A stretch of DNA of 64,000 bases, from assembly GCF_004745645.1 (NCBI RefSeq), contig NZ_SRMB01000001.1, positions 62,001 through 126,000 on the forward strand, written 5' to 3'. Below are positions 41,178-49,593 of this stretch, piece after piece (positions within the stretch are counted from its first letter, which is position 1; the number at the start of each line of letters is the position of its first letter). The DNA is from Hymenobacter metallicola (GTDB lineage: Bacteria > Bacteroidota > Bacteroidia > Cytophagales > Hymenobacteraceae). The position numbers and the translations under genes were made by a program. The notes beneath the pieces are model-generated. The model saw only the letters and a program-made list of their open reading frames with translations. It made no database searches and had not been told where the DNA came from.

Positions 41178-41714
41178 ATGAGAATCCGCTCCACGACTGT
41201 GCTCGGCATCCGCCACAACGGCGAAATTGCCCTCGGCGCCGACGGCCAGGCCACTATGGACAAGCACGTGGCCAAGAGCAACGTGCGTAAGGTGCGCAAG
41301 CTCCAGGATGGTAAAGTCGTGACGGGCTTTGCCGGCTCCACGGCCGATGCCTTCATGCTGCTCGACAAGTTTGAGGAAAAGCTCAACGGCTACGGCGGGC
41401 AGCTGCGCCGGGCCGCCATTGAGCTGGCCAAGGAGTGGCGCAAAGACCAGTACCTGCGCAAGCTCGAAGCCATGATGGTAGTGGCCGACAAGGACGAGCT
41501 GCTCATCATTGCCGGCACCGGCGACGTGCTCGAGCCTGACTCCGACGTGGCCGCCATCGGCTCTGGGGCCATGTATGCCCAGGCCGCCGCCCTGGCTTTG
41601 AAGAAGCACGCGCCCCACCTCACCGCTCGCCAGATGGTGGAAGATGCCCTGCACATTGCCGCCGACATCTGCATCTACACCAACCACAACCTGATGATTG
41701 AGCAGCCCGGCTAG
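41178..41714 (+). CDS. hslV: ATP-dependent protease peptidase subunit HslV
   Basis: Proteasome-like threonine peptidase, 178 aa. A five-residue propeptide (MRIRS) precedes the catalytic Thr6 (or Thr7) in STTVLGIRHNGE; GADGQATMDKHVAK, RKLQDGKVVTGFAGSTADAF and SDVAAIGSGAMYAQAA are typical HslV segments. It normally forms two hexamers capped by the AAA+ unfoldase HslU. No hslU is in this window, which fits the dispersed arrangement seen in some Bacteroidota, or an orphan role. Own transcript after the terminator at 41033. Confidence 0.92.
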   Translation: MRIRSTTVLGIRHNGEIALGADGQATMDKHVAKSNVRKVRKLQDGKVVTGFAGSTADAFMLLDKFEEKLNGYGGQLRRAAIELAKEWRKDQYLRKLEAMMVVADKDELLIIAGTGDVLEPDSDVAAIGSGAMYAQAAALALKKHAPHLTARQMVEDALHIAADICIYTNHNLMIEQPG

Positions 41715-41851
41715 AGGCCTTTTTTGTGAGCAACCCAGCCGCAATGGTACGCTATGCAGAATCTTGGATATAGCGCCCCGCCATTGAACGATTCCCGGTT
41801 GTAATTTGATTGTAAACCGCACACCCACTTACCCACTGAACCTACGATTCG

Positions 41852-42823
41852 ATGAACGTAACGAACTTCCTCAAGCACCACTACCGCCACTTCAACGCCG
41901 CTGCCCTGATTGACGCCGCCGAAGGCTACAACAAGCACCTGGCCGAAGGCGGCAAGATGATGATTACCCTGGCCGGGGCCATGAGCACCGCCGAAATGGG
42001 CATCCAGCTGGCCGAACTCATCCGCCAGGACAAGGTGCAAATCATCAGCTGCACCGGTGCCAACCTGGAAGAGGATATCTTCAACCTCGTGGCCCACGAC
42101 TTCTACGAGCGGGTGCCCAACTACCGCGACCTGACGGCGGCCGACGAGCAGGCCCTGCTCGAGCGCCACATGAACCGCGTGACCGACACCTGCATTCCCG
42201 AAGAGGAAGCCATGCGCCGCCTGGAGCACTCGGTACTGAAGTTCTGGGAGCAGGCCGACAAAGCCGGCGAGCGGTACTTCCCCCATGAGTTCTTCTACCA
42301 GATCCTCAAGTCGGGCGAGCTGGAGCAGTACTACCAGATTGACCCCAAGGACTCCTGGATGCTGGCTGCCGCCGAGAAAAACCTGCCCATCATCTGCCCC
42401 GGTTGGGAAGACTCCACGCTGGGTAACATCTTTGCCGGCCACGTGATTAGCGGCGACATTAAGAACGTGCACACCGTGCGCACCGGCATCGAGTACATGA
42501 TCTACCTGGCCGACTGGTACACCCAGAACGCCCAGGAGGAAAGCAAAGTAGGCTTCTTCCAGATTGGCGGCGGCATTGCCGGCGACTTCCCCATCTGCGT
42601 GGTGCCCATGCTGCACCAGGACTTGCAGCGCACCTCGGTGCCGCTGTGGGGCTACTTCTGCCAGATTTCGGACTCGACCACGTCGTACGGCTCGTACTCC
42701 GGCGCCGTGCCCAACGAGAAAATCACCTGGGGCAAGCTGGGCCAGGACACGCCCAAGTACATCATCGAGTCGGACGCTACCATCGTCGCCCCGCTGGTGT
42801 TTGCCATGGTGCTGGGCCAATAA
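41852..42823 (+). CDS. Deoxyhypusine synthase family protein
   Basis: NAD-dependent aminobutyl-transferase of the deoxyhypusine/homospermidine synthase superfamily, 323 aa. The core shows MITLAGAMSTAEMG, IISCTGANLEED, DSTLGNIFAGHV, FFQIGGGIAGDFP, and the active-site Lys295 in KITWGKLGQD. Bacteria lack eIF5A, so the product is probably a polyamine derivative rather than deoxyhypusine (inference). It has its own upstream region after hslV, with a -7-like TAATTTGA at 41802, and ends in a near-perfect terminator. True substrate unproven. Confidence 0.85.
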   Translation: MNVTNFLKHHYRHFNAAALIDAAEGYNKHLAEGGKMMITLAGAMSTAEMGIQLAELIRQDKVQIISCTGANLEEDIFNLVAHDFYERVPNYRDLTAADEQALLERHMNRVTDTCIPEEEAMRRLEHSVLKFWEQADKAGERYFPHEFFYQILKSGELEQYYQIDPKDSWMLAAAEKNLPIICPGWEDSTLGNIFAGHVISGDIKNVHTVRTGIEYMIYLADWYTQNAQEESKVGFFQIGGGIAGDFPICVVPMLHQDLQRTSVPLWGYFCQISDSTTSYGSYSGAVPNEKITWGKLGQDTPKYIIESDATIVAPLVFAMVLGQ

Positions 42824-42838
42824 TTGCCTTCACCGTTT

Positions 42839-42883
42839 AACTAAAAAGCCCGCCGCTGAGCTTCAGCGGCGGGCTTTTTAGTT
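42839..42883. terminator. Strong bidirectional terminator
   Basis: 21-bp perfect stem (42839-42859 with 42863-42883), 3-nt centre, A5 and T5 runs. Its core is nearly the same as the hairpin at 45401. Confidence 0.9.
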
Positions 42884-43077
42884 ATAACTGGTAGACTACT
42901 TCAAGTACGGATTATAAAATGTCGATTTGACACTAAATCACTCACTGACGACGGAGTTTCCTGTATTTGAATGATGCCTTGCAAACAGCCTATTGTGCAC
43001 AACAGGTGGGGGCATAGTCATCACCAGTGGCCAGGAAACTGAATACAATGAACCTCTTAGTTGAGCACACTTCGTAT

Positions 43078-43479
43078 TTACTTTTTCAGTGCAATCTGAA
43101 CGACGAAGCTTTGATCGGTCAGGTCTTCCAACATTAGTTCGGTTGCACTCAACGATACCACTCTATATGGTACGCTCGACCAAGACATGAGTATTTCCAT
43201 CTTTTGTTGATTAAAGACATACGTCCCGGTACGCGTGTTACCATTGCGCACCTGGGTTACGGTATTGCCCTGGAAAGTAAAGCTCTGAGCCATGGTAATC
43301 ACCTCGGTTCTTGGTGGATTTCTCCAGAAAATGGTTTCTTTATCGGCCGTCCACTTCCCGATTACAGCGGAGTCATTGGTAGCAGGGGCCGGTGTTTCCG
43401 AATCCTCTTTACAGCCTTGGAAAGGAATACTGAATAAGGTAGCGGCCAACAGCCAAAGCAAGGGCAAGAGTTTTTTCAC
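43078..43479 (-). CDS. Lipocalin-like lipoprotein
   Basis: 133 aa; lipoprotein signal with FQGCKED (Cys about residue 23), short Pro/Ala tether, then a small beta-barrel-like domain: VIGKWTADKE, SFTFQGNTVTQV, RTGTYVFNQQKMEIL, ending with a strand VVQIALKK. This matches the lipocalin-like domain found in many Bacteroidota lipoproteins. Start is GTG at 43479. The gene and its flanks (about 42.9-43.6 kb) look clearly richer in A+T than the surroundings, a hint of recent acquisition. Confidence 0.65.
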   Translation of the reverse strand: MKKLLPLLWLLAATLFSIPFQGCKEDSETPAPATNDSAVIGKWTADKETIFWRNPPRTEVITMAQSFTFQGNTVTQVRNGNTRTGTYVFNQQKMEILMSWSSVPYRVVSLSATELMLEDLTDQSFVVQIALKK

Positions 43480-43625
43480 GGAATTTGAGTTGAATGATTG
43501 ACAAAGATCGTCCGGGCCTTTGTCCCCACCAATACCTATTTCCAGGTATTTTATGGGTCATTAATGCTCAATCATAACGAGCTGAGCTCATCCGTTGCCA
43601 TCATTCGGCCCGGTACCGGCTTGGG

Positions 43626-44183
43626 TTAGTCGAGAGTAGCTGCTTCATCTTCCAAACTTCCAGCCAACATCTCCGCCTCGCAGCGCAGCCCAGCCAGTCG
43701 GGCCTCCAGCAGCCGTTTAGCCGTGGCCCCGCAGGTAGTTCGCAGTTGCTTGCGGGCTTGCAGTTCAAAGAGAGTAATCCAGTCCTGGTCGTCTTCCGCG
43801 TTTTCGACGGGGCCGGGGTAAGCCCGCAGGGCTGGCACGGCCACCAGTCGCGCCTTGAGCGGGTCGGCCCGGCGGCGCAGGGTTTCCAGCTCCAGCTCTA
43901 GGCCCTGTATCTTGGCCCGACATACGCGCAGGCAGTATCTCAACTCCTCCAGATTGGGCTCCGGCTCGGGCAGGGGCGGAGGGGCCGGAAAAGTACCACC
44001 TGCCCCATCATACACGAGGCCCTGGGCCGCCAGTTCCAGGCGTAGCTGCTGCACCCCCGTAGCCGGAGTAGTTGATTGATAGCCTCGCTCAGTCAGGGCC
44101 AGGCTCGAGCGGGCTATGCCCAGCCAGTCGGCCAGCATATCCTGGCTAAGGCCGAAAAGAGTGCGAAGGGCGCTGGTGTTCAT
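43626..44183 (-). CDS. HTH protein with coiled-coil tail
   Basis: 185 aa. The N-terminal 60 residues look like an XRE-like helix-turn-helix (LRTLFGLSQDMLADWLGIARSS, shown as landmark, then LTERG), with Gln and Ser at recognition positions. A Pro-rich hinge (PPPLPEPEP) leads to a helical, probably coiled-coil region with heptad-like LEELRYCLRVCRAKIQGLEL and LLEARLAGLRCEAEML. No enzyme domain. A 57-bp palindrome starts 22 bp upstream of the ATG, a strong candidate for its own operator. Function otherwise unknown. Confidence 0.65.
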   Translation of the reverse strand: MNTSALRTLFGLSQDMLADWLGIARSSLALTERGYQSTTPATGVQQLRLELAAQGLVYDGAGGTFPAPPPLPEPEPNLEELRYCLRVCRAKIQGLELELETLRRRADPLKARLVAVPALRAYPGPVENAEDDQDWITLFELQARKQLRTTCGATAKRLLEARLAGLRCEAEMLAGSLEDEAATLD

Positions 44184-44204
44184 TATATTGGCTAAATAGG
44201 GTTG

Positions 44205-44261
44205 AGCTAAACAAGGTTGGGGTAAACAATTTCAAATTGTTTACCCCAACCTTGTTTAGCT
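44205..44261. promoter_or_regulatory. 57-bp near-perfect palindrome upstream of the HTH gene
   Basis: Arms of 28 bp (44205-44232 and 44234-44261) are perfectly complementary around one central C at 44233. Each arm contains the half-site GCTAAACAAGGTTGGGG then TAAACAATT; a related direct copy GCTAAATAGGGTTGA lies just outside at 44191-44205. The one-base loop and lack of a T-run argue against a simple terminator. Probably an operator or other protein-binding or cruciform site. Confidence 0.7.
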
Positions 44262-44279
44262 AAGAGCCGACAGTATGTC

Positions 44280-44370
44280 TTTGCCAAGAGTAGCGCTTGG
44301 CAAACTGCCTGCCATCAAGATCGGGTAAGCTGCCACAAAAAGTCCGCCCCTGAACCCAGCGGCGGACTTA
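44280..44370 (-). terminator. Hairpins after the DUF3667 gene
   Basis: Two stem-loops lie here: TTTGCCAAG / CTTGGCAAA (44280-44304) and AAGTCCGCC / GGCGGACTT (about 44339-44370). The second, nearer the stop codon at 44404, is the likely terminator. Confidence 0.5.
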
Positions 44371-44403
44371 CCGGCAATCGGCTGCCTGCTAAAGCCCGCC
44401 GTG

Positions 44404-45342
44404 CTACGGCCGCCCGGGCGCGACCTGGGTAGTAGTGGGTTTTGCCTTAAGCTTCTGCTGCATATCCTGGCGCAGACTCGGGTCCTGACGCAGCAGCGAT
44501 GTTATCAGGAAGGCTATGTAGATAAAGCAGGCCAGCATCAGGACTAGGAACTGCAGCAGGGAGGCCCCGGCGGCCCGTACCCACCGGCTGGTGGCCGACA
44601 GCTGCGTGTGCGCTTGCATCTGCCAATACACCCAGATAGGGTACACCAGGGACGGCAGCGCCAACACAAAGGACAGATTGTGTAGCGCGGGCAGGCGCCG
44701 GGCCAGCAGGGCTAGCAGCACGGTGAGGGCCACGGCCGGGACCGTGACGGTACCGGTAATAAAGGCCTGTGCAACCAGCATTTCGGTGTAGTGGTAGCGC
44801 GTGGCCCGCAGCAGCAGCCACGCTACCAGTGCGTTAATAGGCAGCAGCACCGTGTAAATCAGCGACGGGTACTTGTAGAGCGAGGTCATATACCGGTCCA
44901 TGGCCAGTAAAAACACTTTGGGCATGGTCGCGACCTTCTCGGGCGGAAAGGGCTGCACGTGGAGCATGGACATGAGCAGCGCGCCTAGGCCCCCAACCAG
45001 CAGCAGGTAAGCCACGGGCCGAAAGTGCTGGGCCCGGCGGCCGGCCAGGTACTCGGCAATGGCAAAGCCGGGGCGGGTCAGCATCTGGCGCAGGGTATAG
45101 AGCACGCCCTTATCGACGTGCCAGACGGAGTGCGGCAAATCGTGTAGCAGCAGGTAGCGCATCGTGAAGCGGTGGGTGTGGTGGGCATCCTGCCCGCAGT
45201 GCCCGCAAAACCGGTCGGCTACCAGGGTACCGCAGTTGAGGCAGGCAGCGGGTCCGTGCTCTGCCGAAGGGGCCACCGTATCGTGGACCGAGCGGGCCAG
45301 CTTGGCGTCAATCGCAACGGCGGGAGTAGAGTCGGTTTTCAT
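44404..45342 (-). CDS. DUF3667 zinc-ribbon membrane protein
   Basis: 312 aa. An N-terminal zinc ribbon (CLNCGTLVADRFCGHCGQDA, four Cys) is followed by the DUF3667 signature (FTMRYLLLHDLPHSVWHVDKG, landmark; LTRPGFAIAEYLAGRR, HFRPVAYLLL), then about five membrane helices. The domain is widespread in Bacteroidota with no known function. The ATG at 45342 is chosen because the upstream frame reads through the terminator at 45401. The C-terminus is Lys/Pro/Thr-rich. Confidence 0.8.
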   Translation of the reverse strand: MKTDSTPAVAIDAKLARSVHDTVAPSAEHGPAACLNCGTLVADRFCGHCGQDAHHTHRFTMRYLLLHDLPHSVWHVDKGVLYTLRQMLTRPGFAIAEYLAGRRAQHFRPVAYLLLVGGLGALLMSMLHVQPFPPEKVATMPKVFLLAMDRYMTSLYKYPSLIYTVLLPINALVAWLLLRATRYHYTEMLVAQAFITGTVTVPAVALTVLLALLARRLPALHNLSFVLALPSLVYPIWVYWQMQAHTQLSATSRWVRAAGASLLQFLVLMLACFIYIAFLITSLLRQDPSLRQDMQQKLKAKPTTTQVAPGRP

Positions 45343-45397
45343 ATAGGATAGAGTGGATATTTTTGAAATAAAGCCAGTTAATTCAAAAATAGCAAGC

Positions 45398-45433
45398 AAA
45401 AAAGCCCGCCGCTGAACTTCAGCGGCGGGCTTT
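45398..45433. terminator. Hairpin nearly identical to the one at 42839
   Basis: Stem AAAGCCCGCCGCTGAA (45401-45416) with 45418-45433, one central base, A-run on one side. It ends the PLP enzyme gene read leftward (that gene's stop is at 45528). Confidence 0.75.
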
Positions 45434-45527
45434 GATGATGGTGTAGACAACGGATTGGGCGTATAGGCCCTGCAAATACTCGGCTACCCTCGAGTTGTTC
45501 GGTCAATTAGTTTACGCATCCGGCGGC

Positions 45528-46838
45528 CTACGCCAGTTCCACCTCCCGTACTTGCTGCGGCACACCTACGGCCTCAAAGGCCTGGCTCAGATCCAGCATC
45601 AGGTCCTGGGCATCTTCCACCCCGATGCTGAGGCGAATCATCTGGGACGTTATGCCCATTTCGAGCTGGTCGGCGGGGGTGATGTCGGAGTGGGTCATGG
45701 TGGCCGGGTGCTCGGCCAGGCTTTCAGTGCCGCCCAGGCTCACGGCCAGCTTAATCAGGCGCAGGGCGTTGAGAAAGCGGAAAGCTTCGGCCTCGCCGCC
45801 GCGGATGTCGAACGAAATCATGGAGCCGGGCGAGAGGCAGTGGCGGCGGTAGATATCCTGCTGCACGGGGCAGTGCTCCAGGTGCGTCAGGTAGTAGGTG
45901 CGCGCTACCAGGGGGTGGGCCCGCAGCCAGTCGGCAATGACCTGGGCCGAGGTGGCGGCGCGCTCCATGCGCAGCTTCAGGGTTTCGAGGCTGCGCATCA
46001 GCATCCAGCCGGTGTTAGGGTCACACATGGTCCCCATAAAGGTGCGCATGGCCTTGATTTCCTTCATCAGGGCCTTGGAACTCAGCGCCGCCCCCGCAAT
46101 CAGGTCGGAGTGGCCGCCCAGGAACTTGGTGGCTGAGTAGAGCACCACGTCGGCGCCGTGCTTTAAGGGGTGCTGAAACACGGGCCCCAGGAAGGTATTA
46201 TCCACTACCAGGCGCACCGGTTTCTCGGCCGAGCCGTAGCGGCGGGCCAACGCGGCGCAGGCTTCCAAATCCACGAGGTGGTTGGTGGGGTTGGCGGGCG
46301 TTTCCACAAAAATCATGGCCAGGCGGCCGGGAGCAATGGCCGCGGCCTGGGCTTCGAGCTGCTCGGGCGTGGCCGTGGGCAAAAAGCCCTGGGCCTCGAT
46401 GCCGAACTTGCGCAGCACGTTTTTGAGGAAGAAGTCGGAGCCGCCATACACGGGCTCGGAGTGCAGCACCACGTCGCCGGGCTGCAGCAGGGCCAGCAAG
46501 GTGGTGCTGATGGCGGCCATGCCCGAGGCGAAACTCGCGGCTTCCTCGGCCCCGTCCCAGAGGGTGAGGCGGTGCTCCAGGATTTCGAGGCTGGGGTTGT
46601 TGAGGCGGGAGTAAATCAAACCCATTTCCTCGTCGGGGCCCTGCTGGCGCAGGCCGTAGGCTAGTTCGAAAAAGGCTTTTCCTTCTTCGGCGTTCTTAAA
46701 GACGAAGGTCGAGGTCTGGAAAATCGGGGGCTTGATGGCGCCTTCGCTCCAGGCCGGCGTGTAGCCGTAGCTCATCATCAAACTCTCGGGGTGGAGTTGC
46801 TGCCCGTTGATACAGGCGTGGTCATGGGGGTTAGTCAT
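45528..46838 (-). CDS. Cys/Met metabolism PLP enzyme (methionine gamma-lyase / cystathionine synthase-lyase type)
   Basis: Fold-type I PLP enzyme of the trans-sulfuration family, 436 aa. PLP-binding Lys is in VLYSATKFLGGHSD; other family segments are PPIFQTSTFVF, GLIYSRLNNPSLEILE, ASGMAAISTTLLAL, FVETPANPT, VDNTFLGPVFQHPL and SLGGTESLAEHP. The N-terminus is about 30 aa longer than typical. Methionine gamma-lyase, cystathionine gamma-synthase and gamma-lyase cannot be separated by eye. Monocistronic, ATG at 46838. Confidence 0.88.
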   Translation of the reverse strand: MTNPHDHACINGQQLHPESLMMSYGYTPAWSEGAIKPPIFQTSTFVFKNAEEGKAFFELAYGLRQQGPDEEMGLIYSRLNNPSLEILEHRLTLWDGAEEAASFASGMAAISTTLLALLQPGDVVLHSEPVYGGSDFFLKNVLRKFGIEAQGFLPTATPEQLEAQAAAIAPGRLAMIFVETPANPTNHLVDLEACAALARRYGSAEKPVRLVVDNTFLGPVFQHPLKHGADVVLYSATKFLGGHSDLIAGAALSSKALMKEIKAMRTFMGTMCDPNTGWMLMRSLETLKLRMERAATSAQVIADWLRAHPLVARTYYLTHLEHCPVQQDIYRRHCLSPGSMISFDIRGGEAEAFRFLNALRLIKLAVSLGGTESLAEHPATMTHSDITPADQLEMGITSQMIRLSIGVEDAQDLMLDLSQAFEAVGVPQQVREVELA

Positions 46839-46968
46839 GAGAAAAGGATTGGGTGGGAGGGAAGATTGGGTCCCACGAAGGTAGCTTTTCTCCGGAAGTA
46901 GGTGCGGGCGGCGGAGTTGGGTGGCGGCCGCACAGCCTTACCGCAGCTGCCCTATGGTGGTACTAGGG

Positions 46969-47544
46969 TTACTCCGCTCCGGCCAACGCGTCGACAAAGG
47001 ATTGCACCAGCGCAGCATTCAAAGCGGTTTTTGATGCACTAGTCTCGTCAATCTTATTCAGCCGGTTCCAATCTGGCTTGAGGCTTTCCCACTGCTGCCG
47101 AATAGCGCGGCGCTGTTCCGGGGAACTGGTGAAGCGTTGCGTGTCCAGCACGGTGAGTATGTGCATCTGCACTTCCCAGTTGGTACCCGCCGCGCTGAAC
47201 AAGACCGTGAATAAGCCACTCAGGTGCCGGCGGCAGTCTAGCCTTTCCAGCGCGTAGGCTAAGGTGCCTCGGTGTCGAAGGTTGGCTGGATGGAGCAATG
47301 CCCGCAGCAGGGCCGCTACGGCCCAATGGGCCCGGTTCTTCCTGAAGGCCAGGGCCGCCGCATTACGGATGTGGGCGTTGTCGTGCGCAAGCAAACCCAG
47401 CAGAAACCGGCGGCTGCGGCGTTGGATTGTCGTACTGAACCCGCCCCCGAAGCGCAGCAGCTGGTCACACGCCTGTTGAGTTTCGAGCCAGCTGCCAGCA
47501 AAGACACGGGCTTGCAGCTGCTCAAATCGGGCTTTTTTGTTCAT
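46969..47544 (-). CDS. HEAT-repeat-like protein
   Basis: 191 aa, nearly all helical. Repeating patterns (FLLGLLAHDNAHIRNAAALAF, landmark; AVAALLRALLHPAN, HRGTLAYALERLD) are of the HEAT/PBS-lyase repeat kind used for protein-protein contact. No catalytic motif. The ATG at 47544 lies 29 bp after the ATP-grasp gene, so the two are probably co-transcribed and may act together. Function unknown. Confidence 0.6.
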   Translation of the reverse strand: MNKKARFEQLQARVFAGSWLETQQACDQLLRFGGGFSTTIQRRSRRFLLGLLAHDNAHIRNAAALAFRKNRAHWAVAALLRALLHPANLRHRGTLAYALERLDCRRHLSGLFTVLFSAAGTNWEVQMHILTVLDTQRFTSSPEQRRAIRQQWESLKPDWNRLNKIDETSASKTALNAALVQSFVDALAGAE

Positions 47545-47573
47545 AAGGTCTGGGCAGCAGAGCAGGCCGTAGC

Positions 47574-48308
47574 TTAAAAGTCGCAGGCGTCAGCAGTGCC
47601 CGTCAGCTCGGCCCAGCGGGCACTCAGAAACTTGGCGTAACGCAGCGGCGGCAGGCCGTAGCTGCCCACCGAATATCCTTCGTTGACTTCAATAACCAGC
47701 GTGGCGCCAGCAGCGGTGCGGCCGACGTCGAGGGCATAGGCCTTGGGCGCGGCGGAATAGGCGGCCACGGCGGCTTCCACCACGTGTGGGTCGAAGTGGG
47801 CGCGCCAGTCGCCGCGGTAGGGCTGGGCGGCCAGCACCTCACCGTAACGCACGAAGCAGCGCCACTCGGCCACGAACTGCACCGGCTCGGCGCACCACAC
47901 GGGCGTGTTTTCGGCTTGGTCGCCGCAGCCCAGCAGGTCGCGGAAGTGGCGCACCAGTACGCCGGTAAACTTCTTGCGGGCCAGGCGGGGCTTCACAAAT
48001 ACGGGCCACTGGGCCGGGTCGGCGGCCACCTCGTTGATGGTCGAGAGCCACATGCGCCGCCCCAGAAACGGCTGGAGTTGCTCGGGGTAGTCCAGGGCGG
48101 GCGGCACGGGACAGCCCAGAGCCCGGAGCGCGCCTTCCACATCGTCGATGTGGCTGACGACAATATCCGCGGGCTCAGTACTGGGTAGCTCCGCAAAGCG
48201 GTGAAACGGCACGATTTCCCAGCCCATCTGCCGAAATCCGTCGGCAGCGGCAAAGCAGTTGGTATTAGCCCACTCGCCGGAAGCGTCCTGGTTGATATAA
48301 GCGCGCAT
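47574..48308 (-). CDS. ATP-grasp family protein
   Basis: 244 aa, resembling the ATP-grasp domain proteins grouped as DUF4343. Features: a central strand-loop VFVKPRLARKKFTGVL (nucleotide Lys), a acidic/aromatic VAEWRCFVRYGE, and the metal-binding end ALDVGRTAAGATLVIEVNEG with conserved Asp, Glu and Asn. ATP-grasp enzymes join a carboxylate to an amine or thiol; the substrates here are unknown. It lies 33 bp after the amidase gene on the same strand and 29 bp before the HEAT-repeat gene. Confidence 0.75.
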   Translation of the reverse strand: MRAYINQDASGEWANTNCFAAADGFRQMGWEIVPFHRFAELPSTEPADIVVSHIDDVEGALRALGCPVPPALDYPEQLQPFLGRRMWLSTINEVAADPAQWPVFVKPRLARKKFTGVLVRHFRDLLGCGDQAENTPVWCAEPVQFVAEWRCFVRYGEVLAAQPYRGDWRAHFDPHVVEAAVAAYSAAPKAYALDVGRTAAGATLVIEVNEGYSVGSYGLPPLRYAKFLSARWAELTGTADACDF

Positions 48309-48341
48309 GAGCAGCCTAGGCGGTTTAAAACCCGAAAAAAG

Positions 48342-49421
48342 TTACTTCTTCCCCCGGTAATCGGCAATGATGCCCTCGGCTATCCAGTTGGCCAGGGCCT
48401 GGCGGTTGTCGGCCACCACGAAGCGGCGCTGGTCTTTCTGGTTGCGGATGTTGCCCAGCTCCATGAACACGGCCGGGGCGTGGCTGTTGCGGACCTCAAA
48501 CAGAGTGCCGCGCTCCGACACGTTGCCGGAGTAGGGGCGGTTGGGCTGGGCGCGCTTGTAGCGGGAGGTAAACACCCGGTGAATGTTCTTGGCCAGGCGC
48601 AGGCCGGTGGGGCTGTTGGGGTGGTGGTAAAAGAACACGTCGATGTTCTGGCCCTCGCTGCGGCTGTCGACGTGCAAGGCCAGCAGGCGCTGGTAGGCGC
48701 CCTTGTGCCGGGCGTGCAGGGCATTTACCTGGGCAATGCGCTGGCGCAGGCGCTGCACCTGGCTCAGCGGAATCGGGCGGTGGGGGTAGTGCACCTCGTC
48801 GTAGTCCATGGGCAGCACGTTTTCGTCGCGGATACCGTCGTTGGGGTCCTGCACCATAACGTACACGGTAGCTCCGTTCTCAATGAGCACCCGGGCCAGG
48901 CGCACGGTCACGTCGTAGGCGTACTCGTCTTCGGCCAGCTTAAAGGAGCCGTACTTGCCGATGGCGCCGGGGTCGGGGCCGCCGTGGCCGGAAGACAGGT
49001 AAAATACCGCGCCCCGCAGCGTGCCGTTCTGGGCCCGGGGCGTGCCAATGCGGGGCCCAAACAGCTGGGCGCTGGATATAGGTGCCTTGCTGACTGGCAG
49101 GCGGGTAACGGCGCGGGCAGTGGTACGGGCGCGGCGCGGCGTGGTACGGGCAGCCGAGCGGGAAGCGTTTTTGCGCGTGGCCTGGGCTTTGGGCAGCAGG
49201 TAGGTACGGCCGGTAATAAGGCCGTTGCCGCGCCGCAAATTCTTCTGGTTGAGTTGCTTGAACTGCCGGCTGTAGAGGCGCGGGTTCAGGCCGTAGCGGA
49301 TGAGCAGCGTTTCCACCCCGTCGCCGTTGCGGGCCTTCACGCGCCGGTAAGAAGACTGGGCCAGGGCCTGCAACGAAAGCAGGCAGCAAAGAGCGAGTAG
49401 GTAGACGGTGCGCAAAAGCAA
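48342..49421 (-). CDS. N-acetylmuramoyl-L-alanine amidase, exported
   Basis: Peptidoglycan amidase (Amidase_3 type), about 359 aa. Hydrophobic signal (VYLLALCCLLSLQALAQ), a LysM-like module (VETLLIRYGLNPRLYSRQFK, landmark; GLITGRTYLLP), a basic Arg/Ala linker, then the catalytic domain. Zinc-site residues: His in SSGHGGPDPGAIG, Glu in LAEDEYAYD, His in LALHVDSRSEG; catalytic Glu in VFMELGNIRN. There is no in-frame ATG near the N-terminus. TTG at 49421 (or 49415) best fits the signal peptide; another TTG lies at 49499. Start confidence is low, identity is high. Confidence 0.85.
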   Translation of the reverse strand: MLLRTVYLLALCCLLSLQALAQSSYRRVKARNGDGVETLLIRYGLNPRLYSRQFKQLNQKNLRRGNGLITGRTYLLPKAQATRKNASRSAARTTPRRARTTARAVTRLPVSKAPISSAQLFGPRIGTPRAQNGTLRGAVFYLSSGHGGPDPGAIGKYGSFKLAEDEYAYDVTVRLARVLIENGATVYVMVQDPNDGIRDENVLPMDYDEVHYPHRPIPLSQVQRLRQRIAQVNALHARHKGAYQRLLALHVDSRSEGQNIDVFFYHHPNSPTGLRLAKNIHRVFTSRYKRAQPNRPYSGNVSERGTLFEVRNSHAPAVFMELGNIRNQKDQRRFVVADNRQALANWIAEGIIADYRGKK

Positions 49422-49593
49422 AAAATGTAGGAAGGCTCGGCAAAGCCTTATGGGAGGGCAACAAAACCAGGGCCGCCGGCCGCTGCCGACGACGCGCAAA
49501 AGCCTTGCGTACGTGGTTCGGCCGTTTATTGCCTATACGAACCTACAAAAGAGGGGGTAAATCTTTAGAATAGTGAATATAAAATAGCCATTC

